Part shown: positions 14,811-22,780 of the stretch, piece after piece
Numbering within the stretch: position 1 is the stretch's first letter
Layout of the letters: every line of letters begins with the position of its first letter
Made by a program: the position numbers and the translations under genes
Notes under the pieces: model-generated
What the model was told of the DNA's origin: nothing
The model's input: the letters and a program-made list of their open reading frames with translations, nothing else
Databases searched by the model: none
Source: Belliella calami
Lineage (GTDB): Bacteria; Bacteroidota; Bacteroidia; Cytophagales; Cyclobacteriaceae
Length of the DNA stretch: 64,000 nucleotides
Assembly: GCF_022549695.1 (NCBI RefSeq)
Contig: NZ_JAKZGS010000008.1
Span: forward strand, 62,001-126,000
Reading direction: 5' to 3'

Positions 14811-15937
14811 TGTATATCAATAGAGAAATTCAGATCAAACTAAATAAGAGGATTGCTGATGGCAAGGCTATCATTGTATTTGGCCCAAGACAAGTGGGAA
14901 AGAGTACTTTGTTGAAAAATCTGAATAGTCAGTTTGAAGTGCCTGTATTGTGGTGGAATGGAGATGATGCTGACGTTAGGGAAATGCTTTCCAATACAAG
15001 TTCTACCAAATTGAGGACATTAATTGGAAAGTCAAAGACAATTGTCATTGATGAAGCTCAAAGAATAGAGAATATAGGAGTTTGCATAAAGATTATTGTG
15101 GATAACTTTTCGGAAGTGAAAGTGTTTGCAACTGGATCCTCTGCTTTTGAGCTATCAAATAAAATCAAGGAACCATTGACTGGGAGGAAATGGGAATATT
15201 TTCTTTTCCCCTTTTCTTTTTCGGAAATGGTATCCCATACCAATTTTTTGGAAGAAAAAAGAATGCTCAATCAAAGGATGGTCTTTGGTTACTATCCTGA
15301 AATCGTCCAAAACCCAACTGATGCAGAAGAGAGATTGAGGATGATAGCAGATAGCTATTTATTCAAAGATGTGTTTGCTTTGGGAAATTTGAGAAAACCT
15401 GATCAGATTCAGAAGTTGCTGCAAGCTTTGGCTTATCAAGTAGGGAATGAAGTTTCTTACAATGAACTTGGGATGCTTGCCGGACTGGATAATGAGACTG
15501 TGGAAAAGTACATCACCTTGCTTGAGCAAACCTTTATTGTTTTTAGGGTAGGTTCATTTAGTCGAAACCTTAGGAATGAACTCAAAAAATCGAGGAAAAT
15601 TTATTTTGTGGATAATGGTATTCGAAATAGTATAATCAACAATTTCCTTCCATTGGAAAGCAGAACAGATGTTGGGGCTCTGTGGGAAAATTTTTTGATG
15701 GCAGAGCGTTTGAAAATGAATGCTCTCAATGGCAATTATAATATTGGCTACTTCTGGAGAACCCATGCACAGCAAGAGATTGATTATGTTGAGGAAATGA
15801 ATGGCAGTCTTTCTGCTTGGGAGTTCAAGTGGAATCCCAAAGCCAAAGTAAAGATCCCTGTAACTTTCTTAAATGCTTATCCAGAGGCCAAAGTACAGGT
15901 GGTAAATCCTGATAACTTGGAAGATTTTATTCTCTAA
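14810..15937 (+). CDS. DUF4143 AAA-type ATPase bracketed by direct repeats
   Basis: This is a 375-residue ATP-binding protein of the AAA_14 plus DUF4143 family. Walker A is GPRQVGKST (residues 25-33), Walker B is IVIDEAQ (about 78-84), and 'FATGSSAFELS' is the sensor-like strand. A winged-helix-like segment follows (about 205-250), and the C-terminal DUF4143 part includes 'KIYFVDNGIRNSI' and 'YFWRTHAQQEIDYVEE' with the nuclease-like E-x-D...E-x-K pattern. The cellular role of the family is not established. The start codon takes its A from the left 64-bp repeat, and the stop codon is the first three bases of the right copy, so the gene is exactly framed. This suggests a self-contained, possibly transferable unit. 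Confidence 0.9.
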   Translation: MYINREIQIKLNKRIADGKAIIVFGPRQVGKSTLLKNLNSQFEVPVLWWNGDDADVREMLSNTSSTKLRTLIGKSKTIVIDEAQRIENIGVCIKIIVDNFSEVKVFATGSSAFELSNKIKEPLTGRKWEYFLFPFSFSEMVSHTNFLEEKRMLNQRMVFGYYPEIVQNPTDAEERLRMIADSYLFKDVFALGNLRKPDQIQKLLQALAYQVGNEVSYNELGMLAGLDNETVEKYITLLEQTFIVFRVGSFSRNLRNELKKSRKIYFVDNGIRNSIINNFLPLESRTDVGALWENFLMAERLKMNALNGNYNIGYFWRTHAQQEIDYVEEMNGSLSAWEFKWNPKAKVKIPVTFLNAYPEAKVQVVNPDNLEDFIL

Positions 15938-15998
15938 TCGCAAATTTCATATAAAATCAGCGATCATAATCGCAAAATTAATATGAAATTTGCGATTA
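15935..15998 (+). repeat. 64-bp flanking repeat, right copy
   Basis: This copy differs from the left copy (14747-14810) at about five positions. Its first three bases are the ATPase stop codon, and its last three are the stop codon of the convergent msrC gene. It again holds two tandem palindromes bounded by ATCGC/GCGAT. Being palindromic and A/T-rich it could also terminate both convergent genes. Confidence 0.9.
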
Positions 15999-16478
15999 GA
16001 TTGTTTTTTCAAGGATGGCAATTAGTTTTTCCAGATAAACTTGATCTGTTTCATCAAAATCTCCAAGCTTGTCCGAATCAATATCCAAAACACCTACCAC
16101 TTTGCCAGCAGTAGAAAATGGAAGAACAATCTCGGATTTTGAATCAGAACTGCAAGCAATGTGTCCGGGAAATGCATCTACATCTGGAACTAGTTGTGTT
16201 TTGTTTTCTTTCCAAGCTGTACCACAGACGCCTTTACCAAGATTGATCCTAGTACATGCAATTGGCCCTTGAAATGGACCCAAAACTAACTGATCGTCTT
16301 TTACCAGATAGAATCCTACCCATAAAAAACCAAAAGATGCTTTCAAGACTGCGGAGATATTTGCCAAGTTGGCTATAAGATCTTTTTCGCCGCCGATTAG
16401 TGCCTCAATTTGAGGAAGGATTGATTCGTATTTTTCAGTTTTTGAATCAGTTGCGGGTATATATAGTGATTCTGCCAT
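15996..16478 (-). CDS. msrC: Free methionine-(R)-sulfoxide reductase (GAF-domain fRMsr)
   Basis: This 160-residue GAF-fold enzyme reduces free L-methionine-(R)-sulfoxide, repairing oxidised methionine in the cytosol. The three family cysteines are C75 ('IACTRINLG'), C85 ('GVCGTAW') and C109 ('HIACSSDS'). Their spacing of 10 and 24 is the same as in the E. coli enzyme. 'SEIVLPF' and 'VVGVLDIDS' complete the signature. The start ATG is clear. The stop codon lies inside the right copy of the 64-bp repeat framing the neighbouring ATPase. It follows ribD by six bases and is probably co-transcribed with it. Confidence 0.93.
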   Translation of the reverse strand: MAESLYIPATDSKTEKYESILPQIEALIGGEKDLIANLANISAVLKASFGFLWVGFYLVKDDQLVLGPFQGPIACTRINLGKGVCGTAWKENKTQLVPDVDAFPGHIACSSDSKSEIVLPFSTAGKVVGVLDIDSDKLGDFDETDQVYLEKLIAILEKTI

Positions 16479-16484
16479 TTCTTT

Positions 16485-17513
16485 TTATTTAGTGTTTTCC
16501 AATATCTTAAGTTCATCGCCAAGAATGTCTGATTTATGGATCATTTTTCCTTGGATTTTTGGAGCAGAGATTCCATTGCCAAAATTGACTTGACCTGTAA
16601 ACACCCTTGCTTCATCCCAAAGTTCGGCTTCAATCAGTTTTTGTATTAAAAATGTCCCACCTTCTACCAAGATACTCTGGATTTTTCTCTTGTAGAGTTC
16701 TGAAAATATTGCTGAGAGTGGAAAATCAGGTTCTAATTTGATGTACTCCAAATTTTCTAGTTTTTCATTTTTCACCAAATTAAAACAGATTGTATCTTGG
16801 CTTTGGTCAAAAATTGAAAGATCAGAGCTTAACTGAAGCATTCTGTCTATGACGATTCTTATTGGGTTTTTGCCTGTCCAATCCCTTACATTGAGCTTGG
16901 GATTGTCATAGCGTGCAGTATTCGTGCCGACCATGATTCCTGCTTCCTCAGTTCTCCATCGATGTACAAGTTGACGGCTATATTGGTTGCTGATCCATTT
17001 GGAGTCAAAGTTTTCTCTAGCGACAAATCCATCTTGGGTCTGAGCCCATTTGAGGACAATGTAAGGTCTTTGTTTTTCTATATATGTAAAAAACCTTCTG
17101 TTTTGATATCTGATTTCCTCTTCCAAAATGCCAGAAATCACCATCACCCCAGCTTTTCTCAAGATTTCAATTCCTTTTCCTCCTACAAGTGGATTCGTAT
17201 CAATTGCACCAATTACAACTTGCCTCACCTTTTTATCTACAAGTAAATTGGCACATGGAGGTGTTTTCCCAAAATGTGCACAAGGTTCTAAAGTTACATA
17301 AACAGTAGCTTCCCGAAGGTCAACATTCCCATTCACCTGCCGAATAGCATTTGGTTCGGCATGGGGTTCACCATAATGTTCATGATATCCTTCTGCTATG
17401 ATTTTATCATCCACTACGATTACACATCCTACCATTGGATTTGGGCTAACATTCCCTTTTCCCAATTCAGCAAGTTCGATTGCCCTGCGCATGAATTTGA
17501 TGTGGTTTTCCAA
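16485..17513 (-). CDS. ribD: Bifunctional riboflavin biosynthesis deaminase/reductase RibD
   Basis: This 342-residue enzyme catalyses the second and third steps of riboflavin synthesis. The N-terminal cytidine-deaminase-like domain has the zinc ligands H51 in 'HAEPNAI' and Cys in 'LEPCAHFGKTPPCANL' (C78, C87). The C-terminal reductase domain shows 'RPYIVLKWAQTQDG', 'GIMVGTNTARYDNPKLNVR' and 'ILVEGGTFLIQ'. The start is probably the TTG at 17513, because it keeps the N-terminal helix (HIKFMRRAIELAE); an ATG at 17492 would cut it. It lies 12 bases after the upstream lipoprotein gene and 6 before msrC. Confidence 0.95.
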   Translation of the reverse strand: MENHIKFMRRAIELAELGKGNVSPNPMVGCVIVVDDKIIAEGYHEHYGEPHAEPNAIRQVNGNVDLREATVYVTLEPCAHFGKTPPCANLLVDKKVRQVVIGAIDTNPLVGGKGIEILRKAGVMVISGILEEEIRYQNRRFFTYIEKQRPYIVLKWAQTQDGFVARENFDSKWISNQYSRQLVHRWRTEEAGIMVGTNTARYDNPKLNVRDWTGKNPIRIVIDRMLQLSSDLSIFDQSQDTICFNLVKNEKLENLEYIKLEPDFPLSAIFSELYKRKIQSILVEGGTFLIQKLIEAELWDEARVFTGQVNFGNGISAPKIQGKMIHKSDILGDELKILENTK

Positions 17514-17525
17514 AGCTCGTAATGT

Positions 17526-18323
17526 TTAGTCCCTTTCTCTGAGAGTGATGTTTCCTAGTTGGGTGACGGTTTGAGGTTGTACGATCACTGAAAGGATTGT
17601 ATCTGCGATGTAGTCTTCATTTTTTGGGATGACAAAAATCGTGTAAGTACCCTCAAGTCCACGGAAAAGAAACTGACCAGTTCCTCTTATGTTTACACCT
17701 GTTGTGGTTGTGTCATTTTGTTGTATGGCATATAGGAAAGCATCTTCACGTGCAGGGAGGATAGCGCCTGATATTTCCCCTGTATTTGCTTTGGAAAATG
17801 CACTCAGACTTGGTAGTAGTTCATAACTATCCAAAGGGTCATTTGGAGCTTTCACAGATTTCAACAAGTCGAAATCTATATAGACATCATGCGAAATTCC
17901 AGGGCGTAAATTGAACAGGAAATCAACTTCTAGCCCCTCACGAGCGGATTCTGTAAGATCAAGATTGATTCTACGGGCATCTTTTATCAAATAGTTTTCA
18001 TCACCTAAGCGGAGTTTTAATTTGGTCAAGCTACCCGTTCTCACTTCCCCTCTGCCTATCAAAACTTCTTGTCCTGCGATCAATTGCTTGATGTCCACCA
18101 TTTGATTTCCCGCCTGATAAGGAAAGAAAATAGGCTCTGAACTTTCCCCTCCTTCTGATGCCGATACATACACCTCTACACCGAGCAACTCCACCCATAA
18201 AGCATCAATATCAGCAGGGGCATCGACCATAAAAACATTGAGCAAAGAATCTGACCTTTCTTCAGTTCCGGCACAAGAAAAGAGAGAGAATAATATTAAG
18301 TAGAATATGTTGAAATTTTTCAC
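17526..18323 (-). CDS. DUF4382 lipoprotein
   Basis: This 265-residue protein begins at a GTG, with a lipoprotein signal peptide ending in 'LFSLFSC' (Cys17 as lipid anchor). The segment 'LLNVFMVDAPADIDALWVELLGVEVYVS' (about 28-54) and the following all-beta region match DUF4382, a domain of unknown function in secreted Bacteroidota lipoproteins. The C-terminal part ('GTGQFLFRGLEGTYTIFVIPKNEDYIADT...VTQLGNITL') resembles a carboxypeptidase-regulatory or transthyretin-like beta-sandwich. It probably sits on an envelope membrane. Genes downstream (ribD, msrC) are close enough for co-transcription but functionally unrelated. Confidence 0.8.
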   Translation of the reverse strand: MKNFNIFYLILFSLFSCAGTEERSDSLLNVFMVDAPADIDALWVELLGVEVYVSASEGGESSEPIFFPYQAGNQMVDIKQLIAGQEVLIGRGEVRTGSLTKLKLRLGDENYLIKDARRINLDLTESAREGLEVDFLFNLRPGISHDVYIDFDLLKSVKAPNDPLDSYELLPSLSAFSKANTGEISGAILPAREDAFLYAIQQNDTTTTGVNIRGTGQFLFRGLEGTYTIFVIPKNEDYIADTILSVIVQPQTVTQLGNITLRERD

Positions 18324-18376
18324 GACTTAAAATTAGGAAAAGATTGCGGATTGTCCTGATTTTGTTGAATAGATTG

Positions 18377-18384
18377 TATTTTTG
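18377..18384 (+). promoter_or_regulatory. -7 promoter element (TATTTTTG) of dgt
   Basis: TATTTTTG fits TAnnTTTG and ends three bases before the ATG at 18388. Transcription starting a few bases downstream would give a leaderless mRNA, or would favour the ATG at 18391. A TTG at 18351 is a possible -33 element. Confidence 0.45.
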
Positions 18385-18387
18385 GGC

Positions 18388-19740
18388 ATGATGAATTGGG
18401 AAAAATTACTGACGCCTGGAAGATTTGATCCGAAAGTGAAACAACAACCTGTTGAAAATCAATTTAGAAGCGAGCCTGAAAGGGATTATGATAGGATAGT
18501 TTTTTCGGCTCCGTTTAGAAACCTACAAGACAAAACTCAGGTTTTTCCCTTACCTGACAATGACTTTGTACATACCAGATTGACGCATAGTCTTGAAGTT
18601 TCGTCAGTTGGTAGGACACTTGGAAAGACAGCAGGAGAGTTTTTACTCAACAAATATCCAAATTTGGAGAAAGCACAAGTAAGTTCTTCCGATATTGGTG
18701 CCATCGTTGCAGCGGCAGCATTGACACATGATATTGGAAATCCACCTTTTGGCCATGCTGGAGAAACGGCGATATCAGATTTTTTCAAATTTCATCCCTA
18801 TGGTCAGATTTGGCAGAGAGAAGTGACACCAGAAGAATGGGCAGACCTCTGTAATTTTGAAGGAAATGCTCAAGGATTTAGAATGTTGGTGTCCAAAAAT
18901 AATGGACTAAAATTATCATTTGCCACACTTGCTGCATTTACCAAATACCCTAGAGCCTCCCAAGTTTTTGAACGAGATCAGAGAAGGAGAAGTCAGAAGA
19001 AATTTGGTTACTATTCAGATCAGGCCGAAGACTTTAGGCATTTGGGCGAAATATTGGGCTTAGAAAAATCTGAGAATGGCTGTTACCTAAGGCATCCACT
19101 AGCATTTTTGGTGGAGGCAGCTGATGATATTTGTTATAGCATCATTGATTTGGAGGATGGTTGTACACTTGGTTTGGTGACTTTGGAGGAGACCATTGGG
19201 CTTTTGGCAATGATATTGAAAGATAGATTTGATCCAGCGAAATTGGAGACTTATCAAACACAAACTCAAAAATTGGCAATATTGAGAGCCATGGCAATCA
19301 ATCAACTAATTCAGGAAACAGTGGCTGCATTTGAGGAGCAAGAGGAAAAGATGCTTTCAGGAGAATTTGACCAAGCATTGACAGACATCATTCCATCTGC
19401 CCAAGCATTGGCTGATATTTCTGAATTATCTGTTAAGAAAATCTACAGGTCTAAACCTGTTTTGGAAAAAGAAGCTGCTGGTTTTCAGGTTTTGGAAGGG
19501 CTATTGGAAGTGTTTTCCAAAGCATTGAACCATAAATTTTACCAGACGGATCTTTATTCGGGACAAGACAGAAGCATTCTAAGGTTATTACCAGAAGAGT
19601 TTCCATTGGAAGGCTGGGATTCGGGTGTGAATCCTTATCAAATGCTCAGGATTTTGATGGACTTTATCTCCGGAATGACAGACAAATATGCTCTCAATCT
19701 CTATAGAAGAGTGAAGGGAATTGCGCTTCCAGGGGCTTGA
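18388..19740 (+). CDS. dgt: Deoxyguanosinetriphosphate triphosphohydrolase (dGTPase)
   Basis: This roughly 450-residue HD-domain enzyme hydrolyses dGTP to deoxyguanosine and triphosphate and so tunes dNTP pools. 'RSEPERDYDRIVFSAPFRNLQDKTQVFPL' (about 29-57), 'HTRLTHSLEV' (metal-binding His, about 64-73) and the HD motif in 'ALTHDIGNPPFGHAGE' (about 113-128) are present, with 'AADDICYSIIDLEDG' further on. The frame opens at TTG 18382, but the ATGs at 18388/18391 are more likely starts given the -7 element at 18377-18384. It is a single gene with nothing downstream for about 400 bases. Confidence 0.94.
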   Translation: MMNWEKLLTPGRFDPKVKQQPVENQFRSEPERDYDRIVFSAPFRNLQDKTQVFPLPDNDFVHTRLTHSLEVSSVGRTLGKTAGEFLLNKYPNLEKAQVSSSDIGAIVAAAALTHDIGNPPFGHAGETAISDFFKFHPYGQIWQREVTPEEWADLCNFEGNAQGFRMLVSKNNGLKLSFATLAAFTKYPRASQVFERDQRRRSQKKFGYYSDQAEDFRHLGEILGLEKSENGCYLRHPLAFLVEAADDICYSIIDLEDGCTLGLVTLEETIGLLAMILKDRFDPAKLETYQTQTQKLAILRAMAINQLIQETVAAFEEQEEKMLSGEFDQALTDIIPSAQALADISELSVKKIYRSKPVLEKEAAGFQVLEGLLEVFSKALNHKFYQTDLYSGQDRSILRLLPEEFPLEGWDSGVNPYQMLRILMDFISGMTDKYALNLYRRVKGIALPGA

Positions 19741-20155
19741 GGATTTATACTGCGATTATTTTCACGAAGAAACGAAAAGAGTTTTATTTCCCTAAACAGA
19801 GACTGTAACTTCGCTTTCATATTTTAGGTTAACCATCGGTAAACTCGTTTTTTTTTATTAGACATCATCAAATCAAATAGTGGGTTTGATAAAATGCTAT
19901 TTTACTTGGCAAAAAATGATTGTATTTGCTAAGTAAAATAGCAAAATGGAAAATCTTGTAAATAAATCCAAGCGGAAAAAACAAGACAGTTTTTCAAATT
20001 AAAAACCAGCCCGATTCATTTTTTGCTGTTGCTGATGTACCTATTGGTTCCTACAATAGGATTCCTCTTTGGCTGTTTGGATTTGTCAGATGAAAGGTTT
20101 GATAGAAACTAGGATTTTTAAAACTAATCACTTAATTTGTTTTAAATTCAATTTT
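19741..20155. other. 415-base spacer with a long inverted repeat and a tiny decayed frame
   Basis: A 19-bp inverted repeat with a single G.T pairing lies at 19895-19913 and 19925-19943 (arms start TGCTATTTTACTT and end AAGTAAAATAGCA, loop 11). An ATG follows three bases later and runs for 18 codons (19946-20002) before a stop. The arrangement of palindrome then immediate ATG is like that of the DUF4143 ATPase genes in this window, but the frame is too short to identify. Nothing else is seen. Confidence 0.5.
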
Positions 20156-21289
20156 ATGAAAAATCCTATACTCTTTTTGCTTGTAATCCTCATTTGTTCA
20201 TGCAGTTCTGAAAGCTCAAAATCAAATCAAGGAGCATCGATTTCGCTTCAAATAATACAAGACACACTTTTGGTAGATTCGGGAGATGAAGTGGTGATGG
20301 CTGGAGCGAATTTATGGCTTTCGGTCTTGAGCGAGGACCAAGGAAAGCTTTTCAACTATGACAGGAAATCCAGCAATTTGGAAGTATTTGACCTGGATCA
20401 ATTGAAATTGGTGGAAAAAGTAAAGTTTGACAACGATGGTCCCAATGCCGTGTCTGCTTTTGTCATGAGTATGAAGAATTGGAAAAATGGAAACTTGTTT
20501 TTGCAAGGATTTGATATAAGTGGAGTTTATGATACTGAAGGTAAATTGATCCAAAAATATAGCCTTCATCCAACAGATTACATCGATAAGGATTCAGAAG
20601 GCGATTTTAACTTTAAGGGGGAGTTCGTTTTTCTCAATGATACCACTGTATTGATTGGTTTGATAAGAATGTTTGAAAATATTCCCCACCTTGCCAAACT
20701 TCACTTGGGTAAAAAGAAAATGGACCTGATAGATTTCCCTTATCCAGAGCGACTTGAAAAATATTCAATTGTCATGGATGGAGAAATGAAAATCGCCTAT
20801 TTGGGGAGTGTTTTTATGCATGTCATCGATGAGAAAGTTGTCTTTACCTCAAACTGTTACAATGACTGCATGGTATTCGATCAAAATAATGGCAGCTTCG
20901 AACATATAGAATTTCAAAGCTCCTTAACCCCAAACCAAAAAGAAGGTGGTCAAAAGCAAAAAGTGGGATCTAGGGAGGAGTTTAGCGAGCAGCAGAAGAT
21001 AATCAGCAAACAAATCGATTTTGGACGTTGGGTTTGGGATAGCAGCAACCAAAAATTCTATCGATTATCTTATTTCACAACCTCTGATGCAGAAGATCAG
21101 GAAGCAAACAAAACCCGGGTTTTTCTCACTGTATTTGACAAAGACCTAAAGATGCTAGCCGAAACGGAATTGGATAGTTACAAAAAAAGGCCTGGGACCT
21201 ACTTCGCCAAAGATGGAAGTGTCTGGATCCATGAAAATGTTGATGATGATTTGGGCTTTGTGAGGTTGAAGATTGCTGGGGTTGGTTGA
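20156..21289 (+). CDS. DUF4221-like lipoprotein (predicted beta-propeller)
   Basis: From the ATG at 20156 this is a 377-residue protein with a lipoprotein signal peptide ('LFLLVILICSCSS'). The open frame continues upstream to 20069 but the signal peptide fixes the start. The rest is rich in repeated short beta motifs (for example 'VYDTEGKLIQKYSL', 'LTVFDKDLKMLAET', 'FAKDGSVWIHENVDDDLGFVRLKI') as in the DUF4221/BF3164-like TolB-type propeller lipoproteins common in Bacteroidota. Function is unknown; it is likely exposed on the outer or inner membrane. It stands alone. Confidence 0.7.
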   Translation: MKNPILFLLVILICSCSSESSKSNQGASISLQIIQDTLLVDSGDEVVMAGANLWLSVLSEDQGKLFNYDRKSSNLEVFDLDQLKLVEKVKFDNDGPNAVSAFVMSMKNWKNGNLFLQGFDISGVYDTEGKLIQKYSLHPTDYIDKDSEGDFNFKGEFVFLNDTTVLIGLIRMFENIPHLAKLHLGKKKMDLIDFPYPERLEKYSIVMDGEMKIAYLGSVFMHVIDEKVVFTSNCYNDCMVFDQNNGSFEHIEFQSSLTPNQKEGGQKQKVGSREEFSEQQKIISKQIDFGRWVWDSSNQKFYRLSYFTTSDAEDQEANKTRVFLTVFDKDLKMLAETELDSYKKRPGTYFAKDGSVWIHENVDDDLGFVRLKIAGVG

Positions 21290-21454
21290 TGATGAATTTC
21301 AAGTGATTTTCATAAGGTTTATCTGTATAATAAAATAATGTAATTAAATTTTCGACACTAGATTTTCCCATCAATTTGTTCCATCAAAAATGAAAGAAGC
21401 ACATTCTTTATAACGGAAAATTCTTCATAAAAACTTGATTTGACAAATATTCGT

Positions 21455-21462
21455 TATTTTTG
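21455..21462 (+). promoter_or_regulatory. -7 promoter element (TATTTTTG) of the UPF0175 antitoxin gene
   Basis: TATTTTTG fits TAnnTTTG and lies five bases before the ATG at 21468; a TTG at 21435 is a possible -33 element with a 17-base gap. The transcript would be almost leaderless. Confidence 0.45.
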
Positions 21463-21467
21463 TTAAT

Positions 21468-21695
21468 ATGAGAATAGTTAATTTTAAAATACCAGATACA
21501 GTTGATCTTGATGATAAAGATATAACGATGATAGTTGCAGCTACTCTTTATGAAAAAGGTAAGCTTTCATTAGGACAAGCGGCTGAATTGGCAGGACTGA
21601 CTAAAGTGGCATTTGCTGAGCTTCTTGGGAAATATGAGGTCTCAATTTTCAATTTCCCATCGAATGATTTATTAAATGATATAAAAAATGCCTAG
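21468..21695 (+). CDS. UPF0175-family antitoxin-like protein
   Basis: This 75-residue protein matches UPF0175: an N-terminal 'NFKIPDTVDLDDKDITMIVAATLYEKGKLSLGQAAELAGLTKVAFAELLGKYEV' arrangement with a short helix-turn-helix (about residues 34-58) and the typical 'GKLSLGQAAELAG' motif. UPF0175 proteins usually precede a DUF3368 PIN-like toxin and act as its antitoxin and repressor. Here the last codons overlap the start of a broken DUF3368 gene (21688). The antitoxin itself seems intact, so it may be an orphan kept for regulation or on its way to loss. Confidence 0.85.
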   Translation: MRIVNFKIPDTVDLDDKDITMIVAATLYEKGKLSLGQAAELAGLTKVAFAELLGKYEVSIFNFPSNDLLNDIKNA

Positions 21696-21810
21696 GGTTA
21701 TCATTTCAGATACCAGCTGCCTTATAGTTTTTACGAAAATAAGAGAAACAAATTTTAGAGTTTCAAAGGAATTGGAACAAATTGCTCTTATAGAAGCGAA
21801 TGAACAATAG
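21688..21810 (+). pseudogene. DUF3368 PIN-like toxin with large internal in-frame deletion
   Basis: The ATG at 21688 overlaps the antitoxin's end by eight bases. The 40 codons read MPRVIISDTSCLIVFTKI, which is the N-terminal strand and first catalytic Asp of DUF3368 toxins, then run straight into 'FRVSKELEQIALIEANEQ', which resembles the C-terminal 'FRIS..L...L..AGE' of the same family. The middle, roughly 100 or more residues including the other acidic PIN residues, is missing. The frame is intact across the junction. The product should lack nuclease activity. The C-terminal match is by memory of the family and needs an alignment. Confidence 0.7.
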
Positions 21811-21849
21811 AAAGTGTTGTCAAAGATATGGTTTTATAGTTAATCTGAA

Positions 21850-22302
21850 TTACAATCCAAACTGCTTCAAATGATGATCCATATGCTTCCAAACAAACTT
21901 ACCCCAATAATCATGATCTAGTGCACCGAAAACCGGATGTTGCGCCTCTAACTTATGTTCTAAATTTTTGAATTGATTTAGAAGGTTCAAATACTTGGAT
22001 TTTTCTTCTTCAAATTTTTTTCCATCTATTTTACCTTTCACATCGAATCTCTTAGCTCCACGAGCACCTTTTGGGATGTCTTTTTTGATGTGGAAAAATA
22101 TGAATTTAGATATACGTTGTTTTAGAGTAGGTTTTTGATTGCTTTTTGGGGCATTTAGAATTGCTTGATTCCCAATATTACAGTGAAAGAGCATTTCTGT
22201 GGCATTCATAGAGCCCCAAAGAGGCATTTGCCCTTCTTGGAGTCCTTTTATCCTAATCGAAATGTCTTCAATTGCGCCATTGTCGTAGATTGATTTACCC
22301 AT
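21850..22302 (-). CDS. DUF1569 protein of the DinB-like four-helix fold
   Basis: This is a 150-residue protein. 'PLWGSMNATEMLFHCNIGNQ' (about 27-46), 'HPVFGALDHDYWGKFVWKHMDHHLKQFGL' at the C-terminus and the conserved His residues match DUF1569, a branch of the DinB/YfiT-like metal-binding helical bundle. Members may act as metal-dependent thiol transferases, perhaps with bacillithiol, since the same genome has bshC; that link is inference. The ATG start is clear. It stands alone, leftward, and its promoter would face the ileS leader. Confidence 0.8.
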   Translation of the reverse strand: MGKSIYDNGAIEDISIRIKGLQEGQMPLWGSMNATEMLFHCNIGNQAILNAPKSNQKPTLKQRISKFIFFHIKKDIPKGARGAKRFDVKGKIDGKKFEEEKSKYLNLLNQFKNLEHKLEAQHPVFGALDHDYWGKFVWKHMDHHLKQFGL

Positions 22303-22426
22303 ATTCAGAGGATCGCTTGTTAGTTTAAAATTAAGCTTTTACCATTTCAATTGCCCAATTTAAAGAGATTAATCAAGTGGAGAATCGAATTATAGGATTA
22401 TTTATCCCTAATCCTGTAAAAACTCT

Positions 22427-22434
22427 TAACTTTG
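22427..22434 (+). promoter_or_regulatory. -7 promoter element (TAACTTTG), possible ileS promoter
   Basis: TAACTTTG fits TAnnTTTG. Transcription from here would produce a leader of about 340 bases before ileS, which includes a 7-bp hairpin GCATATC/GATATGC (22440-22459) and the dispersed repeat at 22479-22650. A nearer promoter may also exist. Confidence 0.35.
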
Positions 22435-22478
22435 TCGCGGCATATCCAAAGAGATATGCTTTCCTATTTATATAATAA

Positions 22479-22650
22479 GAGAATCCACAATGTTGCGTCT
22501 CGGGTAAGAAAAGGCATTATGATTTGCAGATACTCGTAAACCGAAGACAGCCAATACTTGTGCACCGCGGCGTAGTCAACAGCATTGAAATCGTTCAATC
22601 AACAGTGTATTGTTTGGCTACGGGCATTTAAGCGGAAGCTCATATTATAT
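22479..22650 (+). repeat. Dispersed repeat element, copy A (ileS leader)
   Basis: The stretch from GAGAATCCACAATGTTGC to the AGCGGAAGCTCAT region has a diverged inverted copy at 62527-62679. Shared blocks include GGGTAAGAA..GGYATTATG, the pair of (A/G)TATCC/GGATAC-like ends, and TATTGTTTGGCTACG. The two copies agree clearly over their outer thirds, less in the middle. Its origin is unknown. It fills most of the gene-free interval before ileS. Confidence 0.7.
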
Positions 22651-22780
22651 GAAGGGGTATTAATTTGAAAAGCACGAATTATTCTTTTAGAAGAATATTT
22701 TGGTGTCCTTTTTAAATTTCCAAAAATCACCTTGATCCCAAAGATCAGCATGATTTTCAATTCAAACATTAAGGAATACT

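Noticed and set aside
14747-15998. The 64-bp repeats as target-site duplications of a classical transposon
   Set aside because: They are far longer than usual duplications, internally palindromic, and the framed gene is an AAA/DUF4143 ATPase without transposase domains.
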